This document shows, piece after piece, positions 20,498 through 31,733 of a DNA stretch of 64,000 nt (within the stretch, counting starts at the first letter, position 1; each line of letters starts with the position of its first letter). Position numbers and translations under genes: made by a program. The notes below the pieces were generated by a model, which was not told the DNA's origin, did not search any database, and saw nothing but the letters and a program-made list of their open reading frames with translations. This stretch comes from Rhynchopus sp. YZ270_cl-10 (lineage: Eukaryota > Euglenozoa > Diplonemea > Diplonemida > Diplonemidae): NCBI GenBank assembly GCA_964035575.1, contig OZ037905.1, positions 87,001 to 151,000 on the forward strand, given 5' to 3'.

Positions 20498-21582
20498 TCA
20501 AGACAGGTGTGAGATGTCAACAATCTCAACGCCCTCATCTCTAGCGTACATCACCACACCACCACAGCTGCTCATTGCAACACCGTAAGATTTCTTCTCC
20601 TCAAATTCACGATGCAAGAGTTGCTTCCCTGTTGAGATGGACCACACGCACAAAGTGGTGGAGGAGTAGACAGCAACGATGTCGTTCGACACAGCAAATT
20701 CAGACCAGTCGTTTTCTGAGACTTCTTCAAATACACATTCACCTGTTTCAATGTTCCAGACACGCACGTAGATGTCACAACACGCTGCAATGATACGCTG
20801 GTTTGGCGACAGTGCCAAATAATCAACATCAGCAGGACATGTAAGAACAAGCACCTCCACCCCTGTCGTGTAGTCCCAGATGGTGACATCTTTGCTGTTC
20901 TCCCCATACATCGCCACCTTGTCGCCTGTCACAACCATGACGCACAAGCAATCAACAATGTGGCTCCATTCATGCACAAGAACACCTGTTGCAATGTCCC
21001 ACACCTGCAAACCCTTGTTCTCGCACCACGACAACAGCTTTGTTCCACAGGGTGACCATGCCGTGGCCAACCTCTCATGACCGTCATCTCCAAAGGAGTG
21101 CTTCAATGCACCTGTCTTCACGTCATGAACTTCAGCACAGTTCGTGTCCTTGTTGACACATGAGATCCACTCACTGGAAGGTGAGAAGGATGGGGTATAG
21201 GTGTACTCGCAAGGGAAGTGGCACAGACGCTCATGTGTTTCTGTGTCAAAGATGGACAGAACCTTCTCATTCCACGTCACTGCAAGGTACCTATCACACG
21301 GGGAAAGTGTGAGGTGGTACGTCTCCTCCCATGGTATCACCCCAGGAGTGATGATGGCACCAGTGCAGTACAGCTCAACGGCACATCCCTCATCCATCTC
21401 CGTGTCGCAGATGCGCAAGTCGTCGTTGCCGATGTCGCCACCGCCTCTCATCCGCACACCAACATGCCGAGCACGTGGCACGCCAAGCTCCGCAACAAGC
21501 TTCCCCTTCAAGGCACAAGGGTGGCGCTCCCGTCCACTTCTATCACACAGCTTGCAGACTCGAAGTGTCCTGTGATGTCCAT
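20498..21582 (-). pseudogene. UBL-WD40 family, copy 6, frameshifted in the UBL
   Basis: The propeller frame is open to the normal end. However, relative to the other copies one base is missing near 21510-21516 (AAGGCACAAGGG in place of ACCTGTGCAAGGG). Translation from MDITG then stops after ~24 residues. No good ATG remains before the middle of the UBL, so the product would lack the domain. Probably a recent pseudogene of the copy 1/4 group with a class B upstream region. A sequencing or assembly error is the main alternative. Confidence 0.65.
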
Positions 21583-24500
21583 GTTCAGGGGAGTAACTTT
21601 GTTCTGTGGGGAGGTGTGTGGCTAGTCATAGTGGTTGCGGGTGCAGGAGAAGCAGAAGGAGAGGAGTACGTGGGCGACACTGCGTGAGAGGGAGGACAGT
21701 GCGCAGACAGCGCTAGGGTCTCTTCCGAAACAGAGGGTAAATACAGCAAATGTGCACGCCGCAAAGAGAACCATGCTTGTATCTCGTTAATGTGGTGTAC
21801 AACGTGACGACGGCAGCCTCCAGGGTAAACTAAGAGGGCTGTTGACTGTCACGCACTCAACAACACGCAACAGTGTGTAGACAAAGAAGACAACCAGGCA
21901 GTGACTCCCCCACTTTGTCACCTCTAACATCGCAAAGGAAAAACGTGAAAATTCACAACAAAAAAAAGATTCATTTTTGTTTGACAAAACGTTTTATTGT
22001 GCTTAAAAAAACAGTAAAACTGGTTTACAATAAAGCACACAAAAGAAGTGGCGGGGGAAGGAAAAGAGGGGGGAGTGTGGTATGGACGTTAGGGAAAACC
22101 TCGATCTTGGCAGTCCACAAAAAAAAAAAGAGGGATTTATTTTTAAGATGAACCCAAGACTCCCGCTGCTTGGCAACCTTTTAAAAATGGACTGTAACAA
22201 CATATAATAATGCACCTCACGAACTGTGTGCACACACGCACACGCTACATCTTTAAAAAAAGGTTTTTGGAAGAATGTATGAGTAGCATGAGGGCTAAGA
22301 TACTTTGGTGCGTTTCCTTAAAGTCATTTTATTAGATGTGTTGTGTGGATAAAACGTGAGCAGAGAGAAGGGGAAGGGAAGATATGTACTTATCTCATCT
22401 CTGTTTGCTTGCGCTAAATAAAGGTGGCTGTGTGAATAAAAAGGGGCAGATCGTGTGAGAGGTAGTTCCCTCTTTATTTCTGTTGCAGTTGTCACGCAAA
22501 CAAAGATGCGACATTATTCTTTGGACAAAAAAAAACAACAACATCGCAACAATGGTGTGATCACCAAACGGATTCTCCGTGGGTGATTCCCCCCGAAGGT
22601 GCTCCGCACATCTTAATATAGTCCGAAACAGTTCTCCGTGGTTCCCCCCGTGGGTTGTCCGTACCCCCTGAATCACACCAAACAATATTTTGAATTTTTT
22701 TTTGCAAATCAAAAGAAAAAAAAATATAGTAATGTTCGTACACGCGAATGTTTTGTTTTGTTTTCGTTTTTTTTCTTTTTCCTGGAAATTATAGGGGGTA
22801 GGGGAGACCCGACAATATGATATGAAGGGTTACGTGGAGGAAAACATCGCATGTAATTTTATGCTCGTAAAGAAGAAAAAGTTTGCAAGATGAATGTGCC
22901 TCTGGTACACACATATCTTTAACAAGGTGAGCACAATAACAAACAACGAGAGGATCAGAACAGACAACAAGACAAAATGAATGTGCCTCATGTCGTGCAC
23001 AAAAGCGTGCCTTTAAAACAAATAATTGCTATCAGCCCCTCAACAGTAAACTGTGCAACCCTAGCCGATAAAAGAAACCCCACAAAAGATGACTACTGAT
23101 GCACAACACCATCATGTATTTTGTGTCAATAGAGACAAAAAGGGCTGTGGGGAAGACAAATAGAAGTGAAGTTGGTTCGTGCATACTCCACACAAAACGG
23201 ATTTAGCACGTATACACGACAATAGAGAATCTTGTTCAATGAACGTACCGTATTCGTACAAAAAAAAAATTGTCGACCGTAAAAAAGGTCAAGCTTCCAG
23301 AAAATTCCTGAAAAGGTGCCGAACATTAGTCCGGTCGATAATTTTGTACGGATAAACGGTAAGCCCCACGCGCTGAAGACGCCTTCCAAAGGCAGCGGTG
23401 CGTGAAGAGCACAAAAAACAGCCCACACCACAAAAAGTGTCAACTTGTCGTTTCCCTCACCTTCTTGTAGTTGTTTGATGCGTTGACGCTTGCACACACA
23501 TTATCAAGGTTGGGTGAACGACATGATTCTTTCCGGTCACAAAGTAGTGCAGAAAAGGGGGGAAAAAACGGAACTGAGAAAAAACAAAAGGGCGGATCCT
23601 ACACAAACACACATCTAAAGATTGAAGGTAAATGAACCTGAGGCACAAAATACCTAAGAAAACAAAAAGCGTTGAACGAAACACCAAAAAAAAAGAAGGG
23701 GAGCATCGTTGGTATTGAGCGAGCCATAAAAAACCCCCCATTTTTCCATTTTTCCATTTTTCCAAATACCCAGAGCACAATGTGTATTACATACAATACA
23801 ATGAAGCAGAATCGGCCTCTCTAAGGCGGCTCAGGCGTACTCATAACACTCAAGCATAGCTGAGCCGTGATGGCTCTAGGCTGGGACGAACCAATCCTTT
23901 GCCTTGCTGTGTGTAACATTGGCAAGACCTCTAGATATGCATCACAACCAACCTTTGGATGACTGTAAGTATTAGCACCACGCCTCAGCCACGCCTCACA
24001 TAGATTTTCCAGACGTGCCCATTCTCAGGCGTCGGCCTCGCTACATTGTATGGCATTAACGAAGCCATGGGGTGGTACCTGGGAACTGGGTACTGTACCC
24101 TAATACCCACTTTTTTTTTGATTTCTTTTAGTACTCAGTGTGTGTTCTGGATATTTTTAACGGAAGTAGGATATTGGGGAGTAAAACTGCTTTCCCCCCC
24201 CCCTGGGGGGGAATAGTCTTACCTGAGTGCTGAACACCCTGGTATTACTTTTAAAAAGGTTGTTTTGTGGGGTACGGTTCTGAGACCGTCCTTGTTTAGT
24301 AATCCGAAAGGGAGAGGTGGGGGAAAACACGCGGACGGAGGGAGGGACACAGCCAGCACACACCTCACGCCACGATGCGGCAGAAAGTCTATCGACTCTT
24401 GGCTGACAGCCGTATTTTTTTTTTATTGCATGACACTCCCTGGCGCAATCTCTTGAACTGTGATCAGATAAAATATTTTCTTTCACAAAAAGAATAGCGC

Positions 24501-25488
24501 GTTTTGGGAGCTCCCCTCTTGGTCTGAGAAAGACTAAGATAAAGAAACGAAGATTTATAATTACTGCTGTCTCGTGTAAAGTAACAAAGGAGCCAGGCCA
24601 AAAAAGCAAAATAAAAGAAAAAATCGACTATTTTCAAGTCAGCTAAGTAGTCAGAGTAGTAAAACAGTTGGGAAGACGTATCCTTGACATCACACCATTT
24701 TTTGCTGTCCAAAAATACAGTTATTTTGTTGTAAATCAGGGTACAAAAAAAGGGCCTTTTTCGAGAAAAAAAAAATGTAGTAATCCCCCTTTTCCTGCTT
24801 CCTTTGTTCGGAACATTCGAAACAAAATTTGAAAAACTTTTTTTTTTTTTTTGAAAATTGAGAGTTGAACCAAAACAGTCTGGCATACCCTCTACGCTGC
24901 CTACAATAGAAGGCATCAAGCCTAAGCCTTTAGGTCTTTGTAGACAGCTTTTGAAAAACATCTGATTCATTTTAAAACAAACTTGAAAAGTGTTGAAACC
25001 ACCTCACACTCTTTTTGGCCCTTCAGGAGTGCGGGAAAAAAAAAAGCATTGCGTGGGTGTCGTGTCGTCATCCTGTTGCCCACTACAACTAGAGAGAGCC
25101 CTTGCAGGGACTATTTTACCAAAAGGGCACATCGAGAGAGCGAGGGTGTGGATTTTCAAGTTTACATTTTAAAAAAATCCGTAATTTTTTTTTGAAAATA
25201 TGCGCAAAAAGAAGACGAATTCACAGAACATAAAACAAGAATACACGCAAAAAGAAAACAAAATAAAAAGCCGGCACACGAGCTTATTATCCTTTAAACA
25301 GTTCAACAACAAAGGTACCATTTTGTTTTTCCGCTTATTCGACAAACTTCGTTCTTCCCAATCATTTTTATTTTTGAAAACCTACTTCTATTTCGTAGAC
25401 AAGAAGTACGCAAAGACAACTTAAAGTAACCCACGACGACACAATGTGGGGGAAAAAATGTTTCGCAGCTCTATGGTGGGGTTGTTCC
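21583..25488. other. Gene-free spacer after the array
   Basis: 21608-22090 is the duplicated class B upstream block. Beyond it the sequence is A/T-rich with homopolymers. There is an AAGATGAACCCAAG motif at ~22146, a short TCTCCGTGG repeat at 22570-22650, three TTTTTCCA units near 23740, and a C-run/G-run hairpin near 24190. I find no credible gene on either strand. Confidence 0.5.
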
Positions 25489-28400
25489 CTAGAAAGCGGT
25501 CGGTGGCGGAATGAACTGGCAGGCCGCATCTGCACAGGAGTACATGAGGTACGCGTTGAGCGGTGCCACCATCGCTTCGTCGAAGCTGCCGGGCATCGGG
25601 CCGTCGGGGTCGCTGAAGGCCATGGTGATAGCGCTGAGCAGGTTCAGGTTCGTCTTCTGGTACATCACCTGGAAGGACTTCCCCTTGTACGCGCCGCTCA
25701 CAATGTCGAATCGCATGTAGACACCGCCGTACGTCTGCACGTGTGCGGTCCAGACAGGCTTGCCGTTGATGAGCAGCTCAGTCACGCTTGCGTCAAAGAT
25801 AATGTCCACCTCGCCTGCTTTGTATCCGTTGACGATCTGGAAAAGTGATGTGTGAGGTGAAAGGGGGGAAAAGTATGTCAACATATGTGCATTAAATTGA
25901 GAGCATGGAAGGGGGGAGAGGGATCAAAAATGGTCCCATCTTTTGTAGGCTTTTGTAGTTTTGCAAAACGTGAAAAAATTCGTGCAGAAGCTGAAACTTC
26001 TCGTAGACTGGTTTCTGATAATAACCCTCTTCTAAGAATCAAAAAACGAAAAAAAAGGGGCAAACAAACCTGCTGTCCACGCCAGAACCCAAGAAGCTCT
26101 GCAGGCGGCGACGGCTTCGGGTTTTGGCAGAACCCTTCACAGCCTTCTTTGGTCTGCTTCCCGCCTGTGGCCTGGCACTGCAGGGTGGTGAAGTTGCACT
26201 GGTAGGTCTGGACCGACGGGGGAGGGGTGGGTGTGGGTGGGCCTGGTGGTGGTGTTGGCGACGGTGTCGGTGCCGGTGTTGGGCTTCCTCCGCAGCTTGC
26301 GGTGGAGTACGTGCCGCTGCAGGTGAAGGGCTCAATGCCGAGGGCAGTGCCGGCACATTGCGTTCCAGTGGTGCCGTCCTGTAGGGAAGGGGAGGTGAGG
26401 AGTGGGTTGGAAGGAAGCAACGACATACCAGGTAGTGCACAACTGTGCTGCACCAGCCGCACTTCTCCGATGCTGCCAGGCATGCCTGTGGTGGTAGGTG
26501 TTGAGGTGGTCAGGTGGTGGTGGTGCTGGTGGTGTTGCATACCTCACAGCTGGTGCCGTGGATCAGACACGGGTCGTTCACGTCGAAGGGGGTCGTCATG
26601 GGGACGTTCTTCTTCGCAAGGTTTGTGTCAATGTGCGAGAGCTCAAGCTCGCTGAAGGCAAGCGCAGCAGCACCGCGCGACTCGTTCATCATACGGTAGG
26701 AGCAGCCCTGGCTGAGGCACTTCGACATGACGTACACAGTTTCGTTGTGCTGCCCAAGCAGAGCAGTTTTGATGCTGTCGGGCACAGACCCTCCTGCCTG
26801 GCCAAGGGCAAACTCGCCGAAGGACGTTTCAGGGCCTGTGCTCGTCTGTGCCTTGAGAATGGCTTTGATGACTGCGCCGACCTGTGCGCCTGTCTTAACG
26901 GTGATGATGACAGTGTTGTCAGCCGCCGTCTCAATGTCGCCCTGCAGGAGCAGGCCAGCGTGGGAGAGGATTGTGACGTTGAGATCTCCGAAGTAGATGT
27001 CGAACTCGCCTGCGGGGTAGCCCTTCTGCACACTCAGCGCACGCCACAGCCCAAGGATCACGCTGGGCGGGCCGGGTGCGGGTGGCGGCATCACGCAGTC
27101 CTGTTCGCAGAGCGTCTTGTTCGACGTGGCTGGTGGTGGTGACCCTGCCGGCACCTCGTCGCACTGGTACGTATCGCGGTTGCATGAGTAGTACGGTGCA
27201 GGCTTCACACACATCTCCTCGCACGACGACTTGCTCGGGTGACCGTGGCCCGGAGGCACCTCCACACACTGCCAATCGTCGTTGCACGCGTAGTTCTCGA
27301 CACAACCCGTCTCACAGCGGTCCTTCGACGTGCCCTTGCTGGGCGCCACCTCCTTGCACTGCAGGTTGTCCGCATCGCACTGCCACGACGGGATGCACAA
27401 CTCCTCGCACAGCGTCTTGTTGGGAATGCCGCTCCCTGGTGGCCCCTCCTTGCAGCTCAGGTCGTCCTGGCATGTGTACGACTCCTGGCAGTAGTAGTCG
27501 CACCCCGCCTGGGTGTGACCCTTTGTGCCGGGCTGTTTGCTGCACTGCAGACTTGCTGTGTCGCACTGCCAGTCGTCTGCGCAGTTCTGCTCGCAGTTCG
27601 ACTTGTTCGTTGCACCTGGGTGGCTTGCGCTGACCTGCATGCACTGCAGCGTTGTCTGGTTGCAGGCGTAGAAGCCGAGACACGCTGTGTCGCAGCTCTC
27701 CTTCGACAGCTCACCTCCGGGCACACACTGGAACGTCGTGAAGTTGCATCTGTAGCCTGACGATGGTGGCGGCGGTGCGATGTGGCACTCTGCCTTGCAC
27801 ACTTCCTCTGAGGACGCACCGCTGGTGCCGGGTGGCACGGCAGTGCAGTTGCCTGTGGAGTGGTCGCAAACGTAGACGTGCGCTGCAGGCGGTGCTGGGG
27901 GAAGGGTCGGTGCGGGGGGGCCTGGCGGCGTGGGTGGTGTGGGCGGGCCTGGCGGTGTGGGAGGACCCGGTGGTGCAGGTGTGTGGCAGTCCTGCTCGCA
28001 AATGTCCTTCGATGTTGCGCCCGACGTGCCCGACGGCGCGACCTCGCATGTGTAGTTCGTCTTGCTGCACACATACACCTGCGCAGGCGGTGCCGGTGGT
28101 GCAGGGCTTGGTGTCGGTGTGTTGGGACCAAGGCACCCAGCCTCGCACGCCTCCTTCGGCACACCGTGGCCCACACCGGCACTTTCGCACTTACCTGTCG
28201 TCACCTCGCATGTGTACCCAGTGCCAGGGGGTGGGGGAACAGGAATGCCCGTGCTGTTGACGCACTGTGCGTCGCACTGCTCCTTTGTGCCGCCCTGTCC
28301 CGCAGCGCCAAGGTGGCACTGGAAAGTGGTCATGTTGCAGACGTAGCCGCGGATGCACTCCTCAGTCGAGAACGTGCCGTCGCAGGTGAACTTCGATGCG

Positions 28401-28576
28401 CCCGAAGGCTGCGCACACTGCTTCCCAACAATGCCGCCAGTGTAGATCACGTTCGTTGAACACCACCCGCAGTTAAGCGTGGAGTCGACACAGTCTGTGC
28501 AGTCGGTTATGTTCGAACACACATCACTCAGAGCACTTGCCGCCCCAATAGCAGCAAGGAAGAAAACCGTCCGCAT
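25489..28576 (-). CDS. Secreted Cys-rich repeat protein with two PSI-like modules
   Basis: Four exons: 28576-26543, 26485-26429, 26378-26070 and 25836-25489. Introns are 57, 50 and 233 nt, all GT-AG and phase 0, giving ~915 residues. A signal peptide (MRTVFFLAAIGAASALS) leads into a PSI-like module (CTDCVDSTLNCGWCS). Eleven ~30-residue repeats follow, of form Y/W-x-C...C...K-x-x-C-x-x-x-C, separated by Pro-rich linkers. Then comes a domain starting LGLWRALSVQKGYPAGEFDI. A second PSI-like module (CLAASEKCGWCS, made across introns 1-2), a twelfth repeat and a second copy of the domain (LGFWRGQQ, KAGEVDIIF) complete it. The C-terminal half thus repeats the plan of the whole. No membrane anchor seen; probably extracellular or cell-wall. 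Function unknown. An AG (ATATTCCAG) lies 15 nt before the ATG. Confidence 0.75.
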
Positions 28577-28810
28577 TTTCAAAAACAAATCCTGGAATAT
28601 GAGTGGTTGTGAATGTAAATGAATGTGGAGAATAATCTTTTTAAATGAAATTTGGGCGCTTTTTTTACATTCCCATGAACCGATTGATGACGGACTCTTC
28701 TGTCCCTTCCCTCTCCCTCTCCTCCCTGAGTCTCCCACCCCTATGCCCAGAAGAAAGACCTCATGGACCCCATTCATATCCCCCAAACCCACCCCATCCA
28801 CCCCACCATA

Positions 28811-31733
28811 TCAGTACGGGGAGTACTTCGAACCCTTACCACCACCACCAGAACCTTTCTTGCCACCCTTATACCCTTTGCCGCCACCTTTGTGCCCTTT
28901 GTACCCATCCCCGCCTTTCCCTTTGCCACCCTTTTTGCCGAACGGGCCGTCTTTGAACCCTTTGTTGCCACCTCTGAACTGGTTGAGCTCGTTGTTGGGG
29001 TCGGACGCACGGATGGCGTGCGGCTGTTGGGTGGAGTTGGGGTTGTCCACTACAGAGTCGAAGACGTTGGCTGCGGTGGCCAGAACATCCTGCTCGGATA
29101 GGACTGGTGCCGGGATGATGGTGTCCGGAAGCAGCGGGCTTGTGTGCGGGACGTAGTCGGGCAGGAGGTACGTTGCGCAGACAACCTTGTTGTCTTCAAG
29201 GTCGTCGACACCGAGCGCTGTGTACGACGTCCTGTAGACACCGTCCATGGGGCACACACCGTCACGTGGCTGCGCACACCCAGGCTCACCTACTGCGAAC
29301 AAAGGGAACGACTCGAGGTCGTAGTAATCATGCTGTGTGTACATGTTTTGTGGGTACCGTTTCTTCAGCTCTGCGACAGCCTCCGTCACGTCGCGCTGTG
29401 GGTCCTCCTTGGAGAGGCCCATCTCACGGCTGTTGATGCGGTGCAGGTATGCACCCAGCTTTGTCGAGATGTGCGCGAAGATCATCTCCTGGCCGTTCAC
29501 GTTGCGCTGCTTCTCTATAGGGGTCAGCCGCGACTCGACTGTCGCCGCCACCTGCTGCAGACGCGCCTCATCAATCTGCGGCAGAAGAATGACACCCATC
29601 CATTCGTACCTGCACCCTACGTAGTCAAGCTTGACCTCCTTTGGGAACATATCGATGACAGGCGAGTCTGGATGTGTCATAAACCATTTGCACGCTTGAG
29701 GGAGTGCAGCGCTTGCAGACTCAGGCGGCATGACACTGAGAAGCTGGGTGACAGGCGAGAAGGGGAGCTCGATGGACTGGAAGAGGCTTTTGTTGAAGCT
29801 GTTCGCCGTCGCGCAGAGGTCGCTAGCGAAGGGCGGGTAGTGGAAAGGGTAGCACCACGTCCACGAGGCGGTGCCCTGGAAGTAGTAGCGCATCACCCAC
29901 TGCACGCCGATCAGGTAGTGGTACGCCGCGTCCACCTTTGCACGGCGCCAGTCGGTCTGATGGGAGTCCTCGAACTTTACCTGGTAGAAGCGTTCCTTCC
30001 AGCCGTCCTCGTTGTAGCGTACTTTGTCCTCTTGCAGACCTTCGACGTCGGCCTGTGAGGTGATGGATAGAGAGAGGGAGGGAGAGGTGTGTGGAGGGTT
30101 GTGTACCTTCTGCTCCTTCAGGGCGGTCCAGTAGTCTTTCAGGTCGTCGCCAGGGTCCTTCCTGCGTGCACCAGTGCGGAGCATTTCCTCGAGGCGTTGT
30201 AAGTCGGCTTCACGTCGACGACGTTGCGACTGCTGCTTTTTCTGTTTTATTTTTGTGATAAAATGCTGGAATGGCAAGTGTGTGAATAGAACGTACCATA
30301 AACCTCTTCGTGCGCGCTTCGTTCTTTTGTGCGCGGAGCTGCAGGATGAGCTCCTCCTTGTCGCCGATGCAGTCGAGCAGGATGCTGACACGCTGCATGT
30401 TGACCTCCCCGTGGTCTGTGATGTACCCTCCGATGTTCTCCAGGTTGTGTGCGTAGTAGTCAATCAGGATGTCGAGGCCACCTTCGCGGATCTCGAGGGA
30501 GGGCAGGCAGGGCTGTAGGGAAGTGGTAGAGGTGGTAAAAGAACGTTGACTTGAAATACAAAAGCCTTCTCGTAAACAGTGTACCTTTGGTACACCGGGG
30601 GGGTGGACACCCCAACCATGCAGTCCTACATCCACTTCGTGGTTTACATCTGATATGCTACTCCCGCAAAGGTTATCGAAGATGAACCTAAGCCTTCTCG
30701 TGTTCAGTCACCTAATAATCGTTATCGTGAAATGTAAAAAGGTTGTTGAAAGAGTCCATACCAAGAAGTCGTTGCCGCAGAAGAAGCAGATGAAGATGAA
30801 GTCGTCGATGCACCGCTCGAAGTCGTACTCCATCGGCAGCGGGCGCTGCTTGAGGTGCATCAGATCTGCCTCGAGGTACTCCCGCACGATGTTGCAGTGC
30901 AGGAAGTCGTAGTTCGAAAGGCCCTTGTCGCAGACGGCTTTGTTGCGTCCCTTCTCCTGTGGGTTCTTCCAGTCGATGTGTTCTCTGATGACAGAGAAGT
31001 AGGGTTCATGCGTCGTGAGCGCAAGCATCACAAGGTCGGCGTCCATGCCGTACACGCAGTGCCGTGTGTTCGGGTTGTAGTAAGGCCGTGTGCGTGCTGC
31101 GCGGATGTAGTTCATGATCTTGTGCTCGCCTTCGCCGGGAACACTGCCGTCGCTGAAGATGACTGTCAGCTTCTCGAAGTACGGATCGTTGTTGCAACGC
31201 TCGTGGACGTACCACTGCAGCGCCTCGGTCACCTTCTCCATGAAGTACGTGCCCGGGGTGATCACGTTGCGGTCCCACGACTTCGGCTTGCTTGGCGGGC
31301 GGCGCCCGCTCTGCTTGAGCATGGCCTCCACTTCATGCTCGGACTGGAGGTGCGACTCCTGCTCGCGGGCTGCTTTGAAGCGTCGTGCACGCTGTTGGTT
31401 GATCTTTGCGCGGGGTGCTGGGCCGTCCAACGCGAGGTACAGCAGCTTGCGTGGACGGACGATGGAGACAAGCTCGTCGACCATCGAGAAGATACGCAGC
31501 ATCATCTCCTCCTCATCCTTGGGCAGCGGGTCGCAGCTGTGGCAGCACGGATGCACCAACCCGTTCATGTCCAGGTACAGGTTGTCGTACTCCACGTTGT
31601 TCGGGTTCGGCAGCAGCAAATTTGTTGGCACCTCTTCACCTTCTGCGTTCACTTCCACCGGCACTTCCATTGCCGGCTCAACAACCTTCGGGTACTTGTG
31701 TACCATCCATTTGAAAAATGAAGGAATTCCCAT
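28811..31733 (-). CDS. XRN2: 5'-3' exoribonuclease, XRN2/Rat1 type
   Basis: Degrades 5'-monophosphate RNA 5' to 3'; nuclear XRN2/Rat1 enzymes act in rRNA processing and transcription termination. Exons: 31733-30762, 30512-30297, 30241-30107 and 30052-28811. Introns are 249, 55 and 54 nt, all GT-AG and phase 0, giving 854 residues. The N-terminus has the family start MGIPSFFKWM, acidic residues at NLYLDMNG (D55) and ALDGPAPRAK (D103), then GEGEHKIM (E201, E203) and YGMDADLVML (D231, D233). FFCGNDFL joins CLPSLEI across intron 1, as the family requires. VRYNEDGW..RYYFQGTASWTW..FASD is typical of the second conserved region. The C-terminal ~45 residues are a Gly/Lys-rich low-complexity tail, probably RNA-binding. 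Intron 1 carries short interspersed repeat sequence. XRN1 is less likely given the length. Confidence 0.88.
30550..30740. repeat. Interspersed repeat sequence inside XRN intron 1
   Basis: Contains ATACAAAAGCCTTCTCGT, resembling 47175-47205, and AAGATGAACCTAAGCCTTCT, a motif also found near 18697, 22146, 33619 and 46480. It explains why this intron is four to five times longer than the gene's others. It may be one short element with two recognisable ends. Confidence 0.4.

Noticed and set aside
26227-28459. Long plus-strand frames opposite the Cys-rich secreted protein
   Set aside because: GC-rich antisense frames. The minus strand has a signal peptide, regular Cys repeats and matching splice sites.
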